From: Emticicia sp. C21
Lineage (GTDB): Bacteria > Bacteroidota > Bacteroidia > Cytophagales > Spirosomataceae
Reading direction: 5' to 3'
Assembly: GCF_003418935.1 (NCBI RefSeq)
Contig: NZ_QVMT01000015.1
Coordinates: 1-64,000 of the forward strand
DNA: 64,000 bases
In this document: positions 7,992 through 16,560 of the stretch, one piece after another
How the letters are laid out: each line of letters starts with the position of its first letter
Numbering within the stretch: the stretch's first letter is position 1
Program-made: the position numbers and the translations under genes
The notes under the pieces: model-generated
The model's database searches: none
What the model was told of the DNA's origin: nothing
The model's input: the letters and a program-made list of their open reading frames with translations, nothing else

Positions 7992-8046
7992 AAATAAAAA
8001 ATGTGATGAAACACACAAATTAGAAGAGGTGGTGTTCCATCACATT
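7992..8046 (-). terminator. terminator of the 53-codon small gene
   Basis: Inverted repeat AATGTGATG (8000-8008) with CATCACATT (8038-8046), extended by AAACAC/GTGTT. On the minus strand it is followed by TTTTTTATTTATG. It begins 28 bp after the stop codon of the small gene and supports that gene being transcribed. Confidence 0.7.
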
Positions 8047-8074
8047 ATAGAAGAATCTTTAATGTCTTGCTTTA

Positions 8075-8236
8075 CTATTTATTTTTAGACTTTGGTTTTT
8101 CAACCTCGTCTTTTATATCTCTCGAATCTGGCGCTTCATCTCTATTAGGAGCTGATGTATCTCTTGGAGCTTTACGATGGCTTTCCAAGTGAGTAATATG
8201 CTTATTGTCGCTGCGCGGACTTGGTATTATGCCCAT
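8075..8236 (-). CDS. small hydrophilic protein, 53 aa, unknown function
   Basis: An ATG-initiated frame of 54 codons: MGIIPSPRSDNKHITHLESH, continuing with a highly charged, Pro/Asp/Arg-rich tail (APRDTSAPNRDEAPDSRDIK) and ending EKPKSKNK. There is no hydrophobic segment and no Cys; it looks intrinsically disordered. Support for it being real comes from a terminator hairpin with a U-tract 28 bp after its stop codon, and from the absence of any other gene in this 700-bp gap. I do not recognise the family. Confidence 0.55.
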   Translation of the reverse strand: MGIIPSPRSDNKHITHLESHRKAPRDTSAPNRDEAPDSRDIKDEVEKPKSKNK

Positions 8237-8393
8237 AGTTGTAATTAGTTTATTTAATTAAAAAGAGTAATTAACCCTACTGCCCAATAAGATAAAAAAT
8301 CCATTCCTAGCTTACAAAAGTGCTTCTTGAAGCTCGTTTTAACCTAATTTGTGGCAAAATCTCCTCACGTATAGGTAGATTTTTTTCGACAAA

Positions 8394-8831
8394 TCAGTTT
8401 TTAAAGGCATTCCAGGTAAAAATAATTGGCAAGGCTTTTTGCAGAACAGATAGTGCGTTAATCAAATAGATCTGGAAGTAAACTTGAAATTTGAAACAGA
8501 TATAAGAATCAATCAGGCACCAGATTGTGAATGCAACAACGATAGCATTTCTTGCCCATGTTTCTTTTTTTTGAAAAGGATACCAGACTATATAGGCTAA
8601 CAATACATAGCAACAGGCAATAGTGCCACCCAAAGGCCCGGCTACAAACTGCCTGAACTCTTTTACATCTGTAGGAATCTCATTTAAATGCCAGAAAATC
8701 CTGGAAATGGCTTGGTCATAATGAGGGAATAATGGTAAATTGACATTAAAAGCAAAGAGCATTGCCAGAATAGCTAGTAGGAGGCTACTGTAAAAAAGCC
8801 ATCTTTGCCAGAAGATAAAAGAGTTTTTCAA
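8394..8831 (-). CDS. four-helix membrane protein, unknown function
   Basis: A 145-aa protein with four predicted membrane segments: 'WLFYSSLLLAILAMLFAFNV', 'FVAGPLGGTIACCYVLLAYI', 'NAIVVAFTIWCLIDSYICF' and 'IYLINALSVLQKALPIIF'. The start is a TTG at 8831; an in-frame stop lies 4 codons upstream, and the next ATG (codon 24) would cut into the first membrane segment, so TTG is preferred. I do not recognise the family with confidence. It lies 74 bp downstream of the SDR gene on the same strand. Confidence 0.65.
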   Translation of the reverse strand: MKNSFIFWQRWLFYSSLLLAILAMLFAFNVNLPLFPHYDQAISRIFWHLNEIPTDVKEFRQFVAGPLGGTIACCYVLLAYIVWYPFQKKETWARNAIVVAFTIWCLIDSYICFKFQVYFQIYLINALSVLQKALPIIFTWNAFKN

Positions 8832-8905
8832 GAAATGCGGGTTTTAATATTATTTTTGGCAGAGACGCTGTGAATTGCATCTCCACCAAATATAAATCTT
8901 ATATT

Positions 8906-9808
8906 TTATTCTTTCTTAGCTTTAGTATTGCTCTTAATTACCGCCTGAATTACATCCCACATTTCGTTAGGAATGGCATTCAGGTGATTAAATTCTCCGG
9001 CACCGTTTATCCATTCTCCTCCATCTATCGTTACTACTTCACCATTAATATAAGAAGAAAAGTCTGACATCAGGTATGCCGCCAGATTGGCTAATTCCTG
9101 ATGCTCACCCACACGTTTGAGAGGTACATTGCCAAAATCAGAAAATCTTTCTCGTAAATGTTCCGGGAAAGCATCAACCGGAAACAATCTATCCCAGGCT
9201 CCTTTGGTAGGGAAAGGCCCTGGCGCAATTGCATTGAATCGGATTCCATATTTAGCCCATTCTACTGCCAGACTACGCGTCATAGCCAGTACCCCAGATT
9301 TCGCCATAGCGGATGGTACTACAAATGCAGAGCCTGTCCATGCATATGTTGTAACAATACTTAATACAGTCGCCTTTTGTTTTTGCTCAATCCAATGTTT
9401 TCCAAAGGCTAGTGTACAATAATAACTACCTTTTAAAACTATATCAACAACTGTGTCAATAGCTCGATGAGAGAGACGTTCGGTGGGGGAGATGAAGTTG
9501 CCTGCAGCATTATTTAATAAACCATCAACTTTACCAAATTCAGCAATGGTTTTGTCTTTCATGGCTTCTATGGCACCATAATCTCTCACATCGCAGGCAA
9601 TTGGTAATATTTTACCACCTGTTTCTTGTGTCAGTTCATGGGCAGTTTCTTCCAGGACCTGAAGTTTTCGGCTGGTAATAACTACATTTGCACCCAACTG
9701 AAGAAAATATTTAGTCATTGATTTGCCTAGTCCGGTACCACCGCCTGTTACTACAAAGGTTTTTCCTTCTAAAGCGCCGTCTCTTAGCATCGGTTCATTA
9801 TATGCCAT
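8906..9808 (-). CDS. SDR oxidoreductase, 2,4-dienoyl-CoA reductase-like
   Basis: A 300-aa Rossmann-fold protein starting at the ATG at 9808 (a TTG two codons upstream is the alternative). The NADP-binding motif is TGGGTGLGKS, with NNAAGNF after strand 4. The classical YxxxK pair is replaced by SAMAK: the lysine is kept but the tyrosine is not. This, together with 'EVVTIDGGEWINGAGEFNHL' at the C-terminus, matches the 2,4-dienoyl-CoA reductase branch, which reduces polyunsaturated enoyl-CoA in beta-oxidation. The function is inferred from the family; the neighbours do not include other fatty-acid genes. Confidence 0.8.
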   Translation of the reverse strand: MAYNEPMLRDGALEGKTFVVTGGGTGLGKSMTKYFLQLGANVVITSRKLQVLEETAHELTQETGGKILPIACDVRDYGAIEAMKDKTIAEFGKVDGLLNNAAGNFISPTERLSHRAIDTVVDIVLKGSYYCTLAFGKHWIEQKQKATVLSIVTTYAWTGSAFVVPSAMAKSGVLAMTRSLAVEWAKYGIRFNAIAPGPFPTKGAWDRLFPVDAFPEHLRERFSDFGNVPLKRVGEHQELANLAAYLMSDFSSYINGEVVTIDGGEWINGAGEFNHLNAIPNEMWDVIQAVIKSNTKAKKE

Positions 9809-9893
9809 TATCAAATTCGGTTTTGAGTGTTGAGATAATTTGTATTAATTCAGGAAAGATTTTGCTTGAAATAATTACCGTAAAACTAGAATA

Positions 9894-9930
9894 AAAAAGC
9901 CACAGATGAAATACTCATCTATGGCTTTTT
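9894..9930 (-). terminator. terminator after yceI-like gene
   Basis: A 16-bp stem with one mismatch (AAAAAGCCACAGATGA with TCATCTATGGCTTTTT), loop AATAC, flanked by A/T runs on both sides. It lies 33 bp after the stop of the YceI gene and before the SDR start. Confidence 0.8.
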
Positions 9931-9962
9931 AGAAAAACTCTATATTGATGGTTTACAATCAA

Positions 9963-10583
9963 TTATGCACCAATTTTAGCAGCTACTAATTTAACTTCTA
10001 CTGTAAAGTTGTCATAAATCGCTTTGTCACCAATGGCATCAAAGAATGATTTTGAAGCGTATTTGCTACCGAATTTAGTACGGTCTACTTCAAATTTAGC
10101 AGATGCGCTTGCACCGCCTTTTTTGTCGATGCTTACAGTTGCAGGGAAAGAGATTGGCTGTGTAACACCATTGATAGTCAGGTTACCTGCAATGTCATAG
10201 TTTGCACCACCTTTAGGTAAAGCTTTTGTAATTTTAAATGTAGCTGTTGGATATTTAGCTGCATCAAAGAAATCAGGAGCTTTTAAGTGACCTACCAATT
10301 TCGCATTGTAGTCTGCATCTTTTACATCAAGAACTTTGATACTATTGATGTCAATCGTGAAATCACCACCAGTTAATTTGTCGCCATCTACAATAAGGTT
10401 ACCATTTTGAATGTTGATTGTACCATTGTGTTCTCCTGTGATTTTCTTACCTAACCAGTTAAAAGTGCTGGCTTGCGTGTCTACTTTCAAGGTTTGTGGT
10501 GCTTTTTTGCCTTTATCAGCCATTGCTGAAATACTTACGAACCCTGCGATTGCTACTGTGAATAAACTTTTAAAAATTTTCAT
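9963..10583 (-). CDS. YceI family periplasmic lipid-binding protein
   Basis: A 206-aa protein with a Sec signal peptide (MKIFKSLFTVAIAGFVSISAMA) and the lipocalin-like YceI fold: 'DTQASTFNWLGKKITGEHNG', 'SIKVLDVKD', 'GHLKAPDFFDAAKYPTATF' (the hallmark H-L-K-x-x-D-F-F-D block) and 'GNLTINGVTQPISFP'. Family members bind polyisoprenoid or fatty-acid-like ligands in the periplasm. ATG start. It sits 118 bp downstream of a MarR regulator on the same strand; MarR-YceI pairs are common in Bacteroidota, and regulation of yceI by this MarR is a reasonable inference. Confidence 0.93.
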   Translation of the reverse strand: MKIFKSLFTVAIAGFVSISAMADKGKKAPQTLKVDTQASTFNWLGKKITGEHNGTINIQNGNLIVDGDKLTGGDFTIDINSIKVLDVKDADYNAKLVGHLKAPDFFDAAKYPTATFKITKALPKGGANYDIAGNLTINGVTQPISFPATVSIDKKGGASASAKFEVDRTKFGSKYASKSFFDAIGDKAIYDNFTVEVKLVAAKIGA

Positions 10584-10701
10584 TGGTTTTGATACTTTGG
10601 TTTAAGCAATTAAAAAAATAAAGTGAAAAATAAAATCTTTATAATCAATAGATTAAGTAGGTTATTAAACTATAAGTACTTAATCTTCGAAAAGAACCGA
10701 A

Positions 10702-11160
10702 TTAATTACTACCTCTGAGCTTGTCTAATAAACCACTTAAGGTTTCAGCTTCATCTGGTGTTAGGTTCGAAAAAGACGTTTCCCAGCTTTCCTGTAATAC
10801 ATCAATTTCTTTCAGAACATCCAGACCCAGTTGAGTAATTCTTACATCGCATGCCCGTCTGTCATCTTTGTTGTCGCATCTTGAAGCCAAATCTTTTGCC
10901 AATAATTTGTCGACAAGGCGAGAAGCGTTTGACATTTTATCCAACATCCGTTCAATGATTCCATTCACAGTAATCGGATTTGGATATTGCCCTCTTAGAA
11001 TGCGTAACACATTGTATTGCTGAGCCGTCAGATCAAACGGTTTCAGAATATTCATATGGTCGCTGTTCATCCAGTTATTGGTAAAAAGAATATTTACTAC
11101 CAATTTCTGATATGGACTCTTAAAAGGTTTTTGTTGTTTTATGTCCTTTTCAATTGACAT
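10702..11160 (-). CDS. MarR family transcriptional regulator
   Basis: A 152-aa winged-helix regulator. The start is set at the ATG at 11160 (MSIEKDIKQQK) because the 14 codons upstream in frame encode an atypical segment; MarR proteins are usually 140-160 aa. The DNA-binding region is 'LTAQQYNVLRILRGQ...ITVNGIIERMLDKMSNASRLVDKLLAKDLASRCDNKDDRRACDVRIT', with the wing D-K-D-D-R-R. It probably represses its own gene and the downstream yceI-like gene in response to a small hydrophobic ligand. Between this start and the outer-membrane gene, an imperfect palindromic AT-rich region around 11180-11225 could hold its operator. Confidence 0.92.
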   Translation of the reverse strand: MSIEKDIKQQKPFKSPYQKLVVNILFTNNWMNSDHMNILKPFDLTAQQYNVLRILRGQYPNPITVNGIIERMLDKMSNASRLVDKLLAKDLASRCDNKDDRRACDVRITQLGLDVLKEIDVLQESWETSFSNLTPDEAETLSGLLDKLRGSN

Positions 11161-11263
11161 ATTTTCGTAAATAACTAATGAGTTTATATAATACACTAAC
11201 AATATATGTTAGTACATATAATACAAGTGTCGATGAAAGATAGTTCCTGGACTTGAAAAAAAA

Positions 11264-13102
11264 TTATCTTAGCGGAATAATACTTGGGGCAGAAATATCA
11301 AAATCACGCAAGCGAAGTGGCTGAATGCTATCGAAACCAAAGCGAAAATTAGAACTGGTATTGGGAAGATTTGGATAATATCCAATACGAATCTGGAATG
11401 TCTTAAAGGTAAGATTTTCGTTTCTGATTCTCAAACCTATGCCATAGCCCTGATAAAGGGTGCTATGAAAGAGAGGAACACTGCGTAAACTCACCAAACC
11501 AAAATTGGCAAAAGTAAAGTAAGCAACCCTGAAACCTATCAGGCTTTTCTTTGAAAACAAAACGGATTCAAAGCCTAGGGTCAAACGCTTATCACCAATT
11601 AAAGAGCTGCTATTAACACCGACTATACCATCTTGCCCACTGATATTCAGATAATCGACAGGGTCTCTATTAATACCATAGGTAAAACCGAAATTGATAA
11701 AGTTTCTGGTCTGTGCATTACCTAATTTCATTAAAGGGCTGAAATAGAAACTTTGAAGGCCTACTGTACCTTGTTGCGCTTCTTTGCCTTTTAAATAAGT
11801 GCCAATATTAGCCAGAAAATATAAGTAACCTTTTTCGCGTGCCAGATAGGTGCCGTTGGCATATTGGAGTCCTGCATAATTTCTAGCACCAAATTCTGTT
11901 TGTTCCCGCCCAAAGGTCAAAGCGACTAAACTACCAGTCGGAACATCCTCCGTTCGTCCAAATCCATAAATCAAAATGTCTCTTTTATAATAACGGGTTG
12001 AGTATCCGATACTTCCTAAAATAGTAGTTCTGTCCCAATATATCTTATTAGTATCGGCTCTTACCTCGGGTCTGGTTCGGAATTCATAACTGGTTCGGCG
12101 CGCAGCCAGCACAAGTCTCTGACTTGCTCTGGAACCTTGTAGTTTAAATGCATGCCCATACCATATGTCAGAATAATAATAGCCTGTCTGGTAGACTAGT
12201 TCTTTTTCGAAAAGGTTTAATTTTTTGTATTCCCTGATTTTATAGTAGCCTAACTCAATCGCCCCAGCATCTTTCGTATCAACCGTCAGGAATGGTCTAA
12301 AAGCTCTTACAGAAAACTGGGTTAAATCTCTTTCCCGGATGGCACTAATTTGTCCTGTCACAAAGCTTTTACCAATGTAAGGAATTGTGTAGATGCTTCT
12401 TGCGCCAAATTCCTGATAGGGATCATCTTTTTTCCAGGTTACTTTATTTAAAAAGGAATGGCCATTCCCTTGAAAATTACGATCTTCAATCCCAATTTTA
12501 AAATCTTTTAGGCTACTGGCGCCTAAATCAAAATTGATTGACCATACATCCTGTATTAATATAGTAATATCTACCATCCAGTTGCTTCCTTTTCTCTCGT
12601 TTACTAAAATACGAGCATCGTGAATAACGGGATTAGCTCTGAGAAGCCGCTCTGTATCTTTTAAAGTTTGTGGATTAAGCTTATCCCATTCTTTGAAGAG
12701 TAGAAATGATCTACGGATAACCTTTTCGCGGGTATTGGTATGGAAATTCTTACTCGCGAAGCGTTCAAAACGGTTACCTCTTCTCGTAGTATCATTTACC
12801 GAGGGGCCAAAGATATCCAATTGCCTGATGATAATACTGCCTATAGTTTTACCCTCGTACTGTGCGAATGGATTGGTCTCTAATTTGTCAATTTCGTTTT
12901 TAAGTACGTTAGTGTTGTATACATCTCTGAACAAAAAGCCATATATCTGTCTGCCAATTTTGGTTTTACCCATTCTGCTTTTCAATTTGGTATACATGAC
13001 GCTGTCTTTAGCAGACTTGTCGCTGTCAAATTTTTCATAGTCAGGGGTTTGTCCGTAAGTAAAATGCGATAGCAGTAAGAATATAAAAGCCCACTTGTTC
13101 AT
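11264..13102 (-). CDS. BamA/TamA-like outer-membrane beta-barrel protein
   Basis: A 612-aa protein with a signal peptide (MNKWAFIFLLLSHFTYGQ), an N-terminal soluble part with a POTRA-like segment ('KTIGSIIIRQLDIFGPSV...FLLFKEWDKLNPQTLKDTERLLRANPVIHDARILV'), and a C-terminal half made of short amphipathic strands as in a 16-strand barrel. One POTRA-like domain only, fewer than in BamA. It most likely sits in the outer membrane; whether it inserts proteins or lipids, or is a structural porin, cannot be told. ATG start. It is 103 bp upstream of the marR gene and is probably transcribed separately. Confidence 0.72.
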   Translation of the reverse strand: MNKWAFIFLLLSHFTYGQTPDYEKFDSDKSAKDSVMYTKLKSRMGKTKIGRQIYGFLFRDVYNTNVLKNEIDKLETNPFAQYEGKTIGSIIIRQLDIFGPSVNDTTRRGNRFERFASKNFHTNTREKVIRRSFLLFKEWDKLNPQTLKDTERLLRANPVIHDARILVNERKGSNWMVDITILIQDVWSINFDLGASSLKDFKIGIEDRNFQGNGHSFLNKVTWKKDDPYQEFGARSIYTIPYIGKSFVTGQISAIRERDLTQFSVRAFRPFLTVDTKDAGAIELGYYKIREYKKLNLFEKELVYQTGYYYSDIWYGHAFKLQGSRASQRLVLAARRTSYEFRTRPEVRADTNKIYWDRTTILGSIGYSTRYYKRDILIYGFGRTEDVPTGSLVALTFGREQTEFGARNYAGLQYANGTYLAREKGYLYFLANIGTYLKGKEAQQGTVGLQSFYFSPLMKLGNAQTRNFINFGFTYGINRDPVDYLNISGQDGIVGVNSSSLIGDKRLTLGFESVLFSKKSLIGFRVAYFTFANFGLVSLRSVPLFHSTLYQGYGIGLRIRNENLTFKTFQIRIGYYPNLPNTSSNFRFGFDSIQPLRLRDFDISAPSIIPLR

Positions 13103-13235
13103 GCTGAAAAGATACGATTTTTTTACAAAATCGCAATATTTTTGTCTTCTATTAACAAGGATGTTAACAATTGCGAAATAGTTGGATTCAGTATAGCTAT
13201 AAGCATAATATAAGGCAGATTGTTTATAATTAACT

Positions 13236-13276
13236 ATAAAAATAGCGGGTACTGGTGTTACCCGGTACCCGCTATT
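13236..13276 (-). terminator. terminator after the DUF11 protein gene
   Basis: Stem AATAGCGGGTACTGG (13241-13255) with CCGGTACCCGCTATT (13262-13276), one mismatch; on the minus strand it runs into TTTTTATAG. It lies 33 bp beyond the stop of the large secreted protein gene. Confidence 0.8.
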
Positions 13277-13308
13277 GGTTTGTTTGTACTGAAGTTTTAC
13301 TTTTTGAG

Positions 13309-15606
13309 TTACTCTGACCTTACAATGGTAATCGGTACGCAGATCTTAGGACCACAACTTGAACAGGCTGCTGGAGGGCTGACTACCGTATTCAATGCAC
13401 ATGTATTGCTATCGGTTATTACTAAAGTTTTATTACCACTCGTTATTAATCCAGCCGGAATCGGCACACTAGCGCTACCGTACGTGAATGTCCCTGGTAC
13501 TGCAGAACCGTTTAAGGTTACTGTATAGTTACCACCGCTTCCTCCCGAAGGATTTAAAGTGATAGTGAAAGTATCATCCGCTGAATCTCCTGTCGTACCT
13601 GCATTGTTACAAATAGCCACCGCATTCGCCGATAATGGTGATGGATTGACTGTTACTGTAACAGTATCGGAGTTGGAGCACCCCAGGGCATCTGTAATCG
13701 TGACGGTATAGTTGGTAGTTATAGTAGGAGAAACGCTTATGGTCGAAGTGGTTGCCCCGGTATTCCAGAGTAAAGTACCTGTACCCGTAGCTGTAAGTGG
13801 GCTGGTTACTCCTGCACAAGCCGCTAAATTTGAACCAGCATTAATACTTGGTAAGGCATTTACATCGATAATAACCGGGCAACAGTTTCCTGAGAGACAA
13901 CCACTTGTCGACGTAAAATCAACTGTATAATCACCACTTGTTGATACTATCAACGTGTCGTTGGTAGCGCCAACGATAAGCGTATCGTTTCTATACCATT
14001 GATGAGCTCCTGCTGTTGGTGCAATAAGTGTAATTGTTCTGCCCTGACATATATCTATTGGCACCGTAACACAGGCACTGGCAATGTGATCTTGTGTTGA
14101 AGCATTGTCGGTATCAGTTTCGTTTGATGCTGTAATCTGTGCCACATTAGTCACTACTCCGGAAGAATCAGCAGTTGCTGAAATAGTAAGCGCAATACTG
14201 TTGGTTAAACCACCTAAAGCACTACCAATAGTCCAGATTCCAGTTCCTTGATTATAAAACGTTCCTGTTCCTGCAGTATGCGATACATAAGTTAATCCTG
14301 TGGGCAAAAGATCAGTCACCTTAACTCCAGTAGCGTTTTGAGTCGTATTGTCACGAGTAGCAGTAATAGTGAAAACTACTGTGCCGCCTTTTACTGGTGT
14401 TGAATTATTAACAGTTTTAGAGAGAGATAAATCGATAACATTGGTGTCACAACCATCAGGTACTCCGTCTCCATCTGTATCTAATGAGTCGTCTCCGGTA
14501 GAACATTTATCCATACAATTAGGTGTACCATCGTTGTCTGAATCAAGTTTTACATATGCATAGAAGACATTCACATCAGCCAGTACAGAAACACCACTAA
14601 CAGTTATTCTCACCTGATTAAATGGCATAGTTGTTCTAAAACCTATTTGATAAATAGGTGCAGCGCCTGATAGCGCAACTGCTGATAGAAGAGAAGCTCC
14701 AGAAATAGTTTCCCGTGCAGAACCATTCTCGAACGTACTTATGGTAATTCCTCCTAATAGAGTAGCACTTAAGATAGTTGCATTGTTTTGTATCACAAAA
14801 CCAGTAAAAGTTCCTGCTGCATAAGTAGAAGCTGCATTTACCTGAATGTAGCGACTACAACCTAACCCTACAGGAATATTAATATTAGCAAAGTTGGTCG
14901 TATCTGTATCTGTAGTAAAGCCGGGGTTAGTAGTTGAAGCACCTATACAAATACCTGATGTACCAGTTGTAGGAGCGCCAGAGGCTCTAGTACCAACAAG
15001 AGCATTTACGCAATCATGCGCACAAGTGGCTGGCCCTTCAAATGCTTCATAAACACGGAGTGTTGTCAGAGCTGTTACTGTTCCATTAGCGACTAATCTT
15101 ACTTCATCAAAATCGGCGCTTGTTGTAAAGCTAAGAATCTGTTTACCTGTAGCTGTACTTTGTAAAACTGCCAGATTCAGTGCTGGAGTTCCACCTATAG
15201 TGGCCGTTTGTTGTAGTACGCCGTTACGATAGGTCTGAATACTTAAATTTCCTAAAACAGCCGTATTCAATAAGCCTGCGTCCGGAGCTATTATGAAGCC
15301 GGCCTCATTACCAGCCGGATAGTATTGCAGCGAATCTTTTACAATCATGAGATTGTAATTACTAAGCAGTTGAGCGCCTAGTGTAACTGTAGCATAATTA
15401 TTCAAATTACCGTCTACAACATTTCCCGGATTCGTTATGCTACAAAGAGCACATACACCTCCACCTAGTGGCGTACCAACATAAGCCCCGGTTCCTACGA
15501 TTGGGTCAAGGCAAATCCGGTTGTTTTCGATAGTTTGTTGGCTGAGAGCTATCCCCGAGTAGGAAGCTAAAAGTAAAAGCAAAAGTAGCCTGCATGTAGT
15601 TTTCAT
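13309..15606 (-). CDS. large secreted multidomain adhesin-like protein (TSP3 + DUF11 + Ig-like)
   Basis: A 765-aa protein. The start is set at the ATG at 15606, which begins a clear signal peptide (MKTTCRLLLLLLLASYSGIA). Order of regions: two related ~170-aa jelly-roll-like repeats (about 20-350); a calcium-binding thrombospondin-type-3 stretch (DSDNDGTPNCMDKC and DTDGDGVPDGCD, about 355-390); a DUF11 domain ('LSLSKTVNNSTPVKGG...VTDLLPTGLTYVSH'); and Ig/SprB-like segments with 'SPTITTNYTVTITDALGCS'. The C-terminus is a short Cys tail (CSSCGPKICVPITIVRSE) and shows neither a type A nor a type B T9SS sorting domain, although such proteins usually carry one. It is preceded by the unusual 155-bp repeat array. 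Confidence 0.8.
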   Translation of the reverse strand: MKTTCRLLLLLLLASYSGIALSQQTIENNRICLDPIVGTGAYVGTPLGGGVCALCSITNPGNVVDGNLNNYATVTLGAQLLSNYNLMIVKDSLQYYPAGNEAGFIIAPDAGLLNTAVLGNLSIQTYRNGVLQQTATIGGTPALNLAVLQSTATGKQILSFTTSADFDEVRLVANGTVTALTTLRVYEAFEGPATCAHDCVNALVGTRASGAPTTGTSGICIGASTTNPGFTTDTDTTNFANINIPVGLGCSRYIQVNAASTYAAGTFTGFVIQNNATILSATLLGGITISTFENGSARETISGASLLSAVALSGAAPIYQIGFRTTMPFNQVRITVSGVSVLADVNVFYAYVKLDSDNDGTPNCMDKCSTGDDSLDTDGDGVPDGCDTNVIDLSLSKTVNNSTPVKGGTVVFTITATRDNTTQNATGVKVTDLLPTGLTYVSHTAGTGTFYNQGTGIWTIGSALGGLTNSIALTISATADSSGVVTNVAQITASNETDTDNASTQDHIASACVTVPIDICQGRTITLIAPTAGAHQWYRNDTLIVGATNDTLIVSTSGDYTVDFTSTSGCLSGNCCPVIIDVNALPSINAGSNLAACAGVTSPLTATGTGTLLWNTGATTSTISVSPTITTNYTVTITDALGCSNSDTVTVTVNPSPLSANAVAICNNAGTTGDSADDTFTITLNPSGGSGGNYTVTLNGSAVPGTFTYGSASVPIPAGLITSGNKTLVITDSNTCALNTVVSPPAACSSCGPKICVPITIVRSE

Positions 15607-15617
15607 CGTTACCATGT

Positions 15618-16560
15618 GCAAAAGTTTTAAATTAAATGTTTAGCAAAAGATTAAAACGCCAGAATAATCTCAAAGCCGCCTAGACTTTAAGATGGCCATC
15701 CTATACATCTTACAGCAAAAATTACTTTAGAAAATCGAGCAAAAGTCGTTAAACAATGGTGCAGAATAATGACATAACAATTCCTATGAAGCCTTTCAGA
15801 GAAGACCTCTTATTAATAATTTAATCTGCCTAAGCTAATAGGAAAAGTGTCGGTCATATCTGGCACCTTACAGCAATTAATAATTATTCAGCAAAAGTTT
15901 TTAATATCAGATGTAACAAATAGAGGTATAGCAATTCCCATTGAGACCTTTGTGCAAAGGATTCTCTGTTCTTAATGAAGTAAGAAATATTAGGGGAGAT
16001 ATGACAATCCATTCTTGCATCCGACAGCAAAAGTTTTTGTTTTTATTAGCAAAAGTTTTAAATTTTCATGCAAAGTATAAACAATACGTATCTCACAAAG
16101 TCCCAGCTACTAGACTTCTTGTTATTTTTTAATCAATAATTAAGATGGAGGTATAATTGTTTGTACTGGCATTTTTTAGCAAAAGTTTATATTATAATTG
16201 AGCAAAAGTCTTATAAAATAATAAAATAACGACATAGCAATTTCTTTGTGACTTATCGCACAGATAACTTCTGATTCTTAATCTGGTTAAGAAATATAGG
16301 AGGAGATATATTGTTTACTATGTACATCCGTTCCGCAAAAGTTATTTTGGGTTCATCAAGCTGATTTGCTTGTTGGATTATTCAAGAAGAGAGTAACATG
16401 TTCCATCTCTTAGCCTAGGCTAAGAATATAATAATTATATGCCTTAATTGTGATTAAGAATCTGGAAAATGATATGTGACTTATTGAGCACATCTTAAAG
16501 TAAATCAGGTATAATTGATTACAACAAAGGTTATTTTTAATGTTTAGCAAAAAAATGTTC
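15618..16560. repeat. degenerate tandem array, period about 155 bp, with paired GCAAAAG motifs
   Basis: GCAAAAG-type motifs, mostly paired 18-25 bp apart, start at 15618/15643, 15715/15739, 15873/15891, 16027/16049, 16179/16202, 16335 and 16524/16547. Steps between successive units from 15715 on are 158, 154, 152, 156 and 189 bp. A second box, gacatAgCAATTcc, recurs at 15771, 15925 and 16231 at the same offset. A short hairpin of the type TTCTTA-loop-TAAGAA recurs in several units (15969-15986, 16274-16292, 16408-16425), followed by an A/G-rich block (ataggaggagatat-like). No open frame is conserved between units. On the minus strand the paired motifs read CTTTTGC-N-CTTTTGC, upstream of the DUF11 protein gene. 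Confidence 0.7.
16409..16424. repeat. 16-bp perfect palindrome
   Basis: CTTAGCCTAGGCTAAG is a perfect palindrome inside the last unit of the ~155-bp array, in the position where other units have a TTCTTA...TAAGAA hairpin. Confidence 0.85.

Noticed and set aside
13607-14563. Open frames opposite to and out of frame with the DUF11 protein gene
   Set aside because: They are shadows of a Thr/Val-rich coding sequence; the minus-strand 765-codon frame has clear domains.
15941-16132. A 63-codon plus-strand open frame inside the repeat array
   Set aside because: It is not conserved between units, crosses a unit boundary, and its translation has no recognisable pattern.
15618-16560. CRISPR array
   Set aside because: The repeated motif is short (7-9 bp), degenerate, unevenly paired, and units are ~155 bp. 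No identical 24-40 bp repeats, no constant spacers, and no cas genes nearby.
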